A stretch of 9,109 nucleotides of DNA, from positions 1 to 9,109 of the forward strand of contig CAZBBB010000119.1 in the NCBI GenBank assembly GCA_964490005.1, written 5' to 3'. The translations under genes and the position numbers were made by a program. The DNA is from CAZBBB01 sp964490005 (GTDB lineage Bacteria > Planctomycetota > B15-G4). Each line of letters starts with the position of its first letter. The first letter of the stretch is position 1. Under the pieces are notes generated by a model. The model saw only the letters and a list, made by a program, of their open reading frames with translations, made no database searches and was not told the DNA's origin. Shown here piece after piece: positions 1-5,412 of this stretch.

Positions 1-165
1 CTTCTTCACCTTGACGCCGGTGCGCACCTTGGGCAGCCCGAAGACCGAGTCGCCGTCGGCGCGCTTGGAGGCCTTCTTCAGGGCCTCGAGCCGTTCGATC
101 CGCGTCCACACGTTGCGTGAGCGCAGCAGCCCTTCCTTGACCTTCAGACTGGGATGGATCGACAC
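1..165 (-). CDS. PVC-superphylum small basic protein (signature-protein-like), 3' end cut by window edge
   Basis: Reading leftwards from a GTG at 165-163, 55 codons stay open to base 1 with no stop, so the C-terminus lies outside the window. The visible protein is small and strongly basic. It starts MSIHPSLKVKEGLLRSRNVW and then has an RIERLEALKKASKR stretch and a GLPKVRTG segment. This layout (a short basic N-terminus, a 'RNV..R.ER...LKK' core, then 'G.PK.R') matches what I remember of the small basic protein shared across Planctomycetes, Verrucomicrobia and Chlamydiae, described as a nonspecific nucleic-acid binder with a probable housekeeping role. The family call is from memory. A GGAG Shine-Dalgarno at 173-176, 7 bases before the GTG, supports this start. 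The known family is only slightly longer than the part seen here, so few residues are probably missing. Confidence 0.8.
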   Translation of the reverse strand, partial: MSIHPSLKVKEGLLRSRNVWTRIERLEALKKASKRADGDSVFGLPKVRTGVKVKK

Positions 166-202
166 GGCGGGACTCCGAATGCGGCGGGCAGAGGGACCGC
201 GT

Positions 203-231
203 ATCGTCCACGGCCCCGCCCGCCGGGTCAA
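203..231 (-). promoter_or_regulatory. Possible sigma70-like promoter of the small basic protein gene
   Basis: On the minus strand TTGACC (226-231) matches five of six bases of the -35 consensus. After a 17-base spacer comes GACGAT (203-208), a weak -10 matching three of six. Transcription would start just under 40 bases before the GTG at 165, leaving room for the GGAG ribosome site. The spacer is almost entirely one copy of a 15-base direct repeat (211-225). The -10 is poor, so this is a candidate only. Confidence 0.3.
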
Positions 232-262
232 GCGGCGCGAAGCGCTCCGGCCCCGCCCGCCG
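211..262. repeat. Direct repeat, two 15-base copies in an intergenic region
   Basis: CGGCCCCGCCCGCCG occurs exactly at 211-225 and again at 248-262, with starts 37 bases apart. The second copy ends one base before the stop codon of the SPOR-like gene (264) and the first lies upstream of the small basic protein gene. In such GC-rich DNA, low-complexity G/C words recur by chance, so the repeat may have no function. It could also be a paired binding site. Confidence 0.5.
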
Positions 263-263
263 C

Positions 264-902
264 TCAGGACCTGGACTGGGGCGCCTCGATGATCTGCGCC
301 CCGGCAAAGGGCCGTTCGTGGCCAGGGGGGCCGGGCAGCGCCTTGAGCTGCTGGAGCGTCGTGCCGAGCGGCGCGCGCGTGCGGGTGCGCCCCACGAACA
401 CCTTGTACTGGGCATGCAGGCCGGCCTTGTCGATCGGCGGGAAGCCGAGCACCTGCACTTCGGGATAGCCCCGCTCGCGCAGCTGCCGGGCGACATCCAC
501 CGCCTGCGTGCGGCCGGCTTCGCTGCCCGGCAGCGCGAGCGCCTCGATGACGAAGACGGCGTCGCTCGCGACCGGCCTGGGGCCGGTGCGGAAGACCTCC
601 TCGGTGCCCGGGGCCTTGAGCGCCGGCGTGGCGAAGTTGGCGCCGACCAGATACAGCGTGAGGCCGACGACGACCACGCCCGTGCCGGTCATCATCCAGC
701 GGCGCACGCCCCAGCGCGGCCCGCGCGCGCCCGGGCCGCGCGGCGGCGCGCGCCGCGAGTCGCCGGTGTGCGGCTTCTCGGCGGGCTTCACGCGCGGCGC
801 GCTGCTGACCACCTTGCCGGTGACCGTGCGCCGGCTGCGCGAGGCCGAGCCGAAGCCGTCGTCGTGGGAACGAAAGATGTCGAGAGGATGCTTCTTTCCC
901 AT
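264..902 (-). CDS. Single-pass membrane protein with SPOR-like C-terminal domain
   Basis: The 212-residue protein has three parts. Residues 1-69 are polar, basic and Pro/Arg-rich (begins MGKKHPLDIFRS) and probably cytoplasmic. Residues about 70-90 form one transmembrane helix (MMTGTGVVVVGLTLYLVGA). Residues about 112-206 form a periplasmic domain with a beta-alpha-beta pattern: VFVIEALAL, then a helix around AVDVARQLRERGY, then YKVFVGRTRTR followed by a LQQLKAL helix. The order strand, 'A..LA..L...G', strand and 'Y.V.VG' resembles SPOR domains, which bind denuded peptidoglycan glycans in other bacteria. This is a fold-level resemblance, not a firm match. The ATG at 902 is preferred because GTGGA lies about 9 bases upstream; the in-frame ATG at 911 has no room for a ribosome site. 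The gene stands alone, 98 bases upstream of the small basic protein gene. Confidence 0.75.
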   Translation of the reverse strand: MGKKHPLDIFRSHDDGFGSASRSRRTVTGKVVSSAPRVKPAEKPHTGDSRRAPPRGPGARGPRWGVRRWMMTGTGVVVVGLTLYLVGANFATPALKAPGTEEVFRTGPRPVASDAVFVIEALALPGSEAGRTQAVDVARQLRERGYPEVQVLGFPPIDKAGLHAQYKVFVGRTRTRAPLGTTLQQLKALPGPPGHERPFAGAQIIEAPQSRS

Positions 903-1036
903 GGCCGCCATTCCACGAAAGAAGACGCGAGGGTCTGTCCGTCGTCGAAACTAGGACACGGCGAGGCGGTATTCCACGGGAATCCCGGCGCGGATCGCGG
1001 CCGCGTCCCGCGGCGGCCCGCGCGCCCCCGGCCGCC

Positions 1037-2311
1037 TCAGCGCGCGCTCTTGACCCGCTCGCGGAAGCTCTCCTCGTCGCGCGCCAGCGAGCGGCCGGTG
1101 GCGGCCTCGTAGGCCTCGGCCAGGGGTTGGTCGGACAGCTCGGCCACCCAGCGCGTCGCGGCCCCCATGCCGTTGCGCGAGACGAGTTCGTCGACGAAGG
1201 CGTAGCTCACGAGGTAGGCCGTGTGCACCTCGTCGGCGTCGGCGATCTGCACGAAGGTCTCGGGCAGCTCGGCCAGGCGCGGGAAGGCCTCCCGCGACAG
1301 GCCCTTGGCGTCGAGCCACTCGACGAGCTGCGTCAGGCCCTTGCCGCGCCCGCGCTCCATGACCTGCGCGAGGCCCTCGTTGACCAGGGTCGGGCAGGCG
1401 GGGTTGATCTCCGACACGACCAGGTGCGTGAACTCGTGCCGGAAGGAGGCCTCGATGAGCGCGCCGTCGCGCTCGACGTCGGCGATCGGCAGGCGGATCT
1501 TGCGGTCGAACAGCCCGCCCACCCAGGCGTGCGTGCCGGTCACCCGGCGGAAGTCCTCGGGCGGATAGAGCACGACGATCGTCTTCTGCTTGGGGTGATG
1601 GCCCAGGGTCGTCGCGACCTCGGCCCGCGCGCGCTCCAGCACGCCCGTCAGGCGCACGCCCATGAGCGGCCCGCTCGAGGCCTGCGGCCCGCGGATGATG
1701 AAGTGGTCGGTCTGGTCGGTGCGGTAGTCCTGCTCGACGGCGTGCTGGCGCGCGGTGCGCGCCACGGCGTCCTGCGCCAGCGCGACGACCTTGGGGTCGG
1801 GCGAGGAGAGCGCCTGCTCGTAGGCCTCCTGCGCGGCCGGCAGCTCGTCGAGCAGCCCGAGCACGTCGCCCAGCAGCAGCCAACCGTCGGCCGAGGACGG
1901 GTCGTCGGCGACCGCCGAGCGCAGCACGCGCTCGGCCTCCTCGAGCCGGTAGCGGCGCGTGAGGCCCTGCCCGAGATGCACGCGGTAGCCGACCTGCGCC
2001 GGGTCGAGTTCGGCGGCGCGCCGCAGGTCGGCGATGGCCGCGTCCAGCCGCCGCCCCGCGGCGTGCTGCTGCGCGCGGTTGTACAGCGCCCAGGCGAGGT
2101 TCTTGGCGAGCACCGGTTCGGCCGGATCGAGCGCGCGCGCCTTCTCGAGCAGGATCACCGCGAGCTGCGCGTCCTTGCCCTGCAGCGCCGCGAGAGCCTG
2201 GTCGTTGAGCGCGTGGGCGTCGTCGCGCGGGCCGGCGGCGCCCGGCGTCAGCGCCAGCAGCAGGCTCGCCAGCAGCAGCGTCGGCAGGCGTCGCGTGCGC
2301 AGGCCGCTCAT
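1037..2311 (-). CDS. Secreted TPR protein with gluzincin (HExxH...E) metallopeptidase domain
   Basis: The 424-residue protein begins MSGLRTRRLPTLLLASLLLA, a Sec signal peptide probably cleaved near residue 26 (PGAAG); no lipobox is present. Residues about 33-187 form four or so TPR-like helical pairs, seen from recurring 'ALDP/ELDP/ADDP' turns at about 61, 102 and 136. Then comes a peptidase domain that opens with TDHFIIRG (201-208). It carries the zinc motif HEFTH (292-296) and the third ligand glutamate E312 in NEGLAQ, 16 residues later. This arrangement fits the gluzincin 'peptidase MA-like' or DUF1570-type families common in planctomycetes; the substrate is unknown. The ATG at 2311 overlaps the upstream TGA (ATGA, 2308-2311), and no ribosome site precedes it, which suggests translational coupling. 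An open frame continues to 2527, but it runs inside the preceding gene and lacks the signal peptide at its start. It is the last gene of the operon. Confidence 0.88.
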   Translation of the reverse strand: MSGLRTRRLPTLLLASLLLALTPGAAGPRDDAHALNDQALAALQGKDAQLAVILLEKARALDPAEPVLAKNLAWALYNRAQQHAAGRRLDAAIADLRRAAELDPAQVGYRVHLGQGLTRRYRLEEAERVLRSAVADDPSSADGWLLLGDVLGLLDELPAAQEAYEQALSSPDPKVVALAQDAVARTARQHAVEQDYRTDQTDHFIIRGPQASSGPLMGVRLTGVLERARAEVATTLGHHPKQKTIVVLYPPEDFRRVTGTHAWVGGLFDRKIRLPIADVERDGALIEASFRHEFTHLVVSEINPACPTLVNEGLAQVMERGRGKGLTQLVEWLDAKGLSREAFPRLAELPETFVQIADADEVHTAYLVSYAFVDELVSRNGMGAATRWVAELSDQPLAEAYEAATGRSLARDEESFRERVKSAR

Positions 2312-2730
2312 GGCGAAGCCGGCGCGAGGCGGCCGTCGACGGCCTGCGGGAAGGAGGCGTAGGCGTAGGGCAGGCCGTGGCGCGCGTGCAGCTCGCGCAG
2401 GGCCGCATGGTGTCGCTCGTAGATCGCGGGCATGGCGTCCTGGTAGCCGGGGTCGCAGAAGTAGACACGGCAGCCGAGCGGACGGCCGTCGCGGTTGCGG
2501 CACATTCCATCGACATGCCAGGGGCACAGACTGTCGCTCGGGGCGCGTGGCGGGGCCCCGCCGAGGGCCAGCGCGTAGTCGATCTCGGGCGCCGTCGCGT
2601 ACAGCCGGTGGCCGCTGGCCGGGAAGTCGCAGCAGCGCCCCGACAGCTCGCAGCGCGGCGACAGGCGCTGCAGCTCGCGCTCGAGCCCCGCGTAGAGCGC
2701 CGCGAGTTCGGCCTGCAGGGCGGGATTCAT
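2308..2730 (-). CDS. CxxCxxCC-type (YkgJ-like) cysteine-cluster protein
   Basis: The 140-residue soluble protein has seven cysteines in a recognisable pattern: C27, the pair C33-C34 (CELSGRCC), then C69 and C77 (CPWHVDGMC), then C87 and C92 (GCRVYFCD). The order 'C...GRCC ... CP...dg.C..r.gRPlgCR.yfC' is that of the CxxCxxCC or YkgJ-like family, proposed to chelate zinc or iron; the spacing before the CC pair is wider than the family name implies. No signal peptide or membrane helix is visible. The C-terminal 45 residues are helical (MPAIYERHHAALRELHARHG) and may be specific to this lineage. A GGGAG ribosome site (2736-2740) lies 5 bases before the ATG at 2730. The start overlaps the kinase stop by 4 bases and the stop overlaps the peptidase start by 4 bases, so all three are probably translated together. 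Confidence 0.82.
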   Translation of the reverse strand: MNPALQAELAALYAGLERELQRLSPRCELSGRCCDFPASGHRLYATAPEIDYALALGGAPPRAPSDSLCPWHVDGMCRNRDGRPLGCRVYFCDPGYQDAMPAIYERHHAALRELHARHGLPYAYASFPQAVDGRLAPASP

Positions 2731-3842
2731 CGGCGCTCCCGCTTGCGCCGCAGGCGCGCCAGCCGGCGGCGCTGCAGCTCGGCCTCCTCGCCCTCGGCGT
2801 CGGCCGGCTGCAGCGTGAGCGTGCGCTTGCCGGCGATCTGGTTCTCGATGTCGGCCATGAGTTCCTGCGGGCTCTGGTAGCGGTGCTCGCGGTCCTTGGC
2901 CATCATCTTCTCGATGAAGTAGTGCATGTGGGCCGAGATGCCCCCGCCCTTGGTGGCCTCGGCCGAGAGGCCCTCGAGCACGGCCGCGCGCACCAGTTCC
3001 TCGTCGTCGCCCTCGAAGGGCAGCGCGCCGAGCACCATCTGGTAGAGCGTCGCGCCGAGCGAGTAGATGTCGCTGCGCACGTCGAGGTCGCCCTGCCCGC
3101 GCGCCTGCTCGGGCGAGAGGAAGGCCGCCGTGCCGGCGGTCGTGGCTGCCTCGCCGCCCTCGCCGCCGCCGGCCGCGGCGAAGCCGAGGTCGATGACCTT
3201 GACCTGCGAGCGGTCGGCCGAGACGAGGATGTTCCCGGGCTTGATGTCGCGGTGCACGATGCCTTCGCCGCGCAGATACTCGAGCGCGCGCGCCACCTGC
3301 AGGATGACGGACAGCGCGCCGTCCTCGTCGAAGGCGCCGCCGCGCGCGATCTGGTCGGCGAGCGTCTCGGCCGGCACGTGTTCCATGAAGCACAGCACGT
3401 GCTCGCCGTGGCGCCCGGCCTGGTGGCCCTTGACCACGCCGGGGTGCTCGAGGCGCTTGAGCAGCGCGGCTTCCGCCAGGAAGGCCTTGACGGCGGCGGG
3501 TTGCCGGGCCAGTTCCTCGTGCAGGATCTTGAGCGCGAATTCCTCGCCGTCCCGGCGGCGCACCAGGAACACGCGCGCCGTGCCGCCCTCGCCGAGCTTC
3601 TTCACGTAGACGTGGCCGGGCAGCTCGGGCACGTCCTCGCCGTCGGTGCGCAGGTAGAGCAGCAGGCGCTCCCTGTCGAGCAGCCCGGCCCGCAGCGCCG
3701 CGCCCGACAGCCCGCCCGGGCGGCCGGCCGAGCCGTCGGCGGCGCAGGCCGCGAACAGGCGCGCGACGGCCTGCTGCGGGAGGACGCCGCGCAGCGCGAG
3801 CTTGCCGAGCACGCGGGCTTCGACGGCCGGATCGGGGCGCAT
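2727..3842 (-). CDS. Hanks-type serine/threonine protein kinase, cytosolic
   Basis: In the 371-residue protein, residues 1-72 are a helical N-terminal region I do not recognise. The kinase domain then runs from about 77 to 335. Visible motifs are the glycine loop LGEGGTARV (83-91), the ATP-binding lysine K105 (FALK), the catalytic loop HRDIKPGN (197-204, catalytic D199), DLG (218-220) in place of DFG, SPE (243-245) in place of APE, and DVRSDIYSLG with D258. All catalytic residues are present, so the enzyme should be active. The C-terminal 25 residues are charged and basic (EAELQRRRLARLRRKRER), and there is no membrane helix, unlike many planctomycete kinases with C-terminal sensor domains. 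The ATG at 3842 is preferred; an open frame extends to 3995 but would run past the start of the divergent gene. The sequence TAGGAT 8 bases upstream could be a ribosome site (AGGA) or a -10 element of a leaderless transcript. It is the first gene of a three-gene operon. Confidence 0.9.
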   Translation of the reverse strand: MRPDPAVEARVLGKLALRGVLPQQAVARLFAACAADGSAGRPGGLSGAALRAGLLDRERLLLYLRTDGEDVPELPGHVYVKKLGEGGTARVFLVRRRDGEEFALKILHEELARQPAAVKAFLAEAALLKRLEHPGVVKGHQAGRHGEHVLCFMEHVPAETLADQIARGGAFDEDGALSVILQVARALEYLRGEGIVHRDIKPGNILVSADRSQVKVIDLGFAAAGGGEGGEAATTAGTAAFLSPEQARGQGDLDVRSDIYSLGATLYQMVLGALPFEGDDEELVRAAVLEGLSAEATKGGGISAHMHYFIEKMMAKDREHRYQSPQELMADIENQIAGKRTLTLQPADAEGEEAELQRRRLARLRRKRERR

Positions 3843-3850
3843 GGGCGCAA

Positions 3851-3856
3851 ATCCTA
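3851..3856 (-). promoter_or_regulatory. TAGGAT before the kinase start: -10 element or Shine-Dalgarno
   Basis: On the minus strand TAGGAT is followed by exactly 8 bases and then the kinase ATG. It fits TANNNT, the -10 pattern typical of leaderless transcripts, and also contains AGGA at ribosome-site spacing. The sequence alone cannot separate the two readings. Confidence 0.35.
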
Positions 3857-3883
3857 GCGCTGCCGCGCGGGCCCCGCCATCGA

Positions 3884-3924
3884 CTTGACCGCGCGCCGCC
3901 CAGCGCGCGGCGACGACGCTCAAG
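3884..3924. promoter_or_regulatory. Nested inverted repeat between kinase operon and Clp-like ATPase gene
   Basis: A perfect 8-base inverted repeat, CCGCGCGC (3889-3896) and GCGCGCGG (3903-3910), with a 6-base centre is flanked by a second matching pair, CTTGA (3884-3888) and TCAAG (3920-3924). The outer right arm is set off by 9 bases, so the whole is not a single continuous stem. It lies in the 143-base gap between two divergent genes. This placement suits a shared operator or a hairpin in the leader of the plus-strand transcript. The inner arms are pure G/C, which raises the chance of coincidence; the outer arms are less easily explained. Confidence 0.35.
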
Positions 3925-3985
3925 GCGAGTCGCGCGCCGAACCGACAACCTCCGTACGCCACCAGCCACCGCGGGGATCTCCAGC

Positions 3986-5392
3986 GTGCACGCACCCGAC
4001 GAGAACGTCGTCCTGAAGTACTGCGAGATCCTCGACGAGTTCATCCGCGTGCGCGCCTGCGGCGAGGAGAGCACCGCGCGGCTGCTGCGCGGCGCGAACG
4101 TGAAGACGCGCGTCGCCTACCACGAGTTCGTCGTGGTGCTCTGCGTCGTCGATTTCGAGCGCCAGGTGCGCCCGCTGTTCGACCGCCACAAGAGCGTCTA
4201 CCAGCCCGAGGCGCTGGTCGAGCTGCTCTACCAGATCTGCATCGAGGTCAACCCGCACCTCGAGATCCACAGCGTCACGCTGCCCACCGGCGCGGGCGAG
4301 CTGCCCGGCGAGCCGGCGCCCGCGCCCGGCGCCGAGGGCGCCCCGCTCCCCGAGGAGGAGCGCCGCGCGCTGCAGAAGCGCGTGCAGAACATCGAGGTCG
4401 CGCTCTCGGGCTCGATCCTCGGGCAGCCCGGCGCGGTGCGCGCCGTGGCGCAGGCCGTCAAGAAGGCGGCCGTCGGACTCAAGGACCCGCGCAAGCCCGT
4501 GGGCGTGTTCCTGTTCATGGGCCCGACCGGCACGGGCAAGACGCAGATGGCCAAGGCGCTCACGCACCACCTGTACGGCCGCACCGACAAGCTCGTGCGC
4601 ATCGACTGCAGCGAGTACGCGCTCCCCCACGAGTACGCCAAGCTCATCGGCGCGCCGCCCGGCTACATCGGCCACAACGAGGGCGGGCAGCTCACCGAGG
4701 CCGTCAAGCAGCACAAGGCCTGCGTCGTGCTCTTCGACGAGATCGAGAAGGCGCACGAGAAGGTGCACAACCTGCTGCTCTCGCTCATGGACGAGGGCGT
4801 GCTCACCGACAGCAAGGGCGAGCGCGTGTGCTTCCGCCGCTGCATCATCCTGATGACCAGCAACGTGGGCGTCGAGGACGTGCGGCGCATGCAGGCGCGC
4901 ATGGGTTTCGACGCGCGCGACCGCGGCCAGCTCGACGTCGAGCAGCTCGACGACGCCATGCACGGCGCCGTCAAGCGCAGCTTCCGGCCCGAGTTCGTCA
5001 ACCGCATCGACGACGTGGTCGAGTTCCGCGCGCTCTCGGTCGAGGACTGCGAAGGCATCGCCCGCCTGCAGCTGGCCGAGATGGCCGGCTACCTCGAGCG
5101 CACGGGCGTCCGGCTGCGCTTCACGCCGGGCCTGGTGCGCCACCTCGCGCGCCGCGGCTGGTCGCCCGAGTACGGCGCGCGCGAGCTGCGCCGGATCATC
5201 CGCGACGAGGTCGAGCACCTGCTCACCGAGCAGCTCATCAGCGGGCGCGCGCGACGCGGCGACACGATCACGGCCGGCCTGCGCGGCAAGCGCGGCGTGA
5301 CGCTGACCCGCGCGCGGCGCCCGACCGCGGCGCGCGCCTCGCGCGCCGCCGAGCTGCCGGCGCGCGACGACGAGCAGAAGGGCGCGGCCTGA
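3986..5392 (+). CDS. ClpC-like AAA+ ATPase with a single D2-type module and novel N-terminal domain
   Basis: This 468-residue protein has a Clp/HSP100 D2 module at about 135-435. Walker A is GPTGTGKT (179-186), the pore loop GYIG (226-229), Walker B VVLFDE (247-252), sensor 1 TSN (291-293), the arginine finger R340 in FVNRID, and sensor 2 R399 in GARELRR. The fit is to ClpA/ClpB/ClpC second domains. The first ATPase domain, the double Clp-N repeat and the ClpX zinc finger are all absent, so it is about half the length of ClpC. Residues 304-308 (QARMGF) sit where ClpC and ClpA carry the xGF/IGL loop that docks ClpP, so coupling to ClpP is possible. Residues 1-98 are a compact, partly hydrophobic region (KYCEILDEFIRVRACGEES, YHEFVVVLCVV) that I do not recognise and that could be an adaptor or substrate domain. 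A Pro/Ala linker follows (106-122), and the last 30 residues are a low-complexity Arg/Ala tail. The start is GTG, with GGGGA at 3973-3977 8 bases upstream. Confidence 0.88.
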   Translation: MHAPDENVVLKYCEILDEFIRVRACGEESTARLLRGANVKTRVAYHEFVVVLCVVDFERQVRPLFDRHKSVYQPEALVELLYQICIEVNPHLEIHSVTLPTGAGELPGEPAPAPGAEGAPLPEEERRALQKRVQNIEVALSGSILGQPGAVRAVAQAVKKAAVGLKDPRKPVGVFLFMGPTGTGKTQMAKALTHHLYGRTDKLVRIDCSEYALPHEYAKLIGAPPGYIGHNEGGQLTEAVKQHKACVVLFDEIEKAHEKVHNLLLSLMDEGVLTDSKGERVCFRRCIILMTSNVGVEDVRRMQARMGFDARDRGQLDVEQLDDAMHGAVKRSFRPEFVNRIDDVVEFRALSVEDCEGIARLQLAEMAGYLERTGVRLRFTPGLVRHLARRGWSPEYGARELRRIIRDEVEHLLTEQLISGRARRGDTITAGLRGKRGVTLTRARRPTAARASRAAELPARDDEQKGAA

Positions 5393-5412
5393 GAGCGCCG
5401 CCCGCCGCGCTC
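5393..5412. terminator. Possible hairpin between convergent genes
   Basis: GAGCGC (5393-5398) and GCGCTC (5407-5412) form a 6-base stem with an 8-base loop. It begins directly after the TGA of the ATPase gene and reaches into the stop codon of the opposite beta-helix gene. Only 18 bases separate the two genes. No T-run follows on either strand, so it is not a classical intrinsic terminator; a weak bidirectional role is possible. Confidence 0.25.

Noticed and set aside
966..1036. GC-rich palindromes after the peptidase gene as a terminator
   Set aside because: Short 4-5 base stems of pure G/C with no T-run, expected by composition; nothing convincing is seen in the 134 bases between this gene and the SPOR-like gene.
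2312..2527. N-terminal extension of the TPR-peptidase
   Set aside because: It would overlap the cysteine-protein gene by over 200 bases and bury the signal peptide; the ATGA overlap start at 2311 is simpler.
2034..3857. 607-codon open frame on the plus strand across the kinase and cysteine-protein genes
   Set aside because: Low-complexity Arg/Ala/Leu composition with no domain, and it runs antisense to three genes with clear catalytic motifs.
3885..3890. TTGACC as a -35 element for the Clp-like ATPase
   Set aside because: No reasonable -10 follows at 15-19 bases; that stretch is the inner inverted repeat and is pure G/C apart from one base.
3843..3995. Upstream extension of the kinase to an earlier start at 3995
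   Set aside because: It would cover the divergent control region and the ATPase start, and the extra residues are Arg/Ala/Gly-rich with no domain; the ATG at 3842 has AGGA upstream.
2308..4074. Long minus-strand frame that would extend the cysteine-cluster protein to 588 residues
   Set aside because: The upstream part is the kinase gene read in the wrong frame (Arg/Gly/Ala-rich). The real start is the ATG at 2730, with GGGAG 5 bases upstream.
3920..5218. 432-codon open frame on the minus strand, antisense to the Clp-like ATPase gene
   Set aside because: Its protein is dominated by Ala/Arg/Leu/His/Asp (HLVRLLD-like repeats), typical of reading a GC-rich gene backwards; the plus strand has every AAA+ motif intact.
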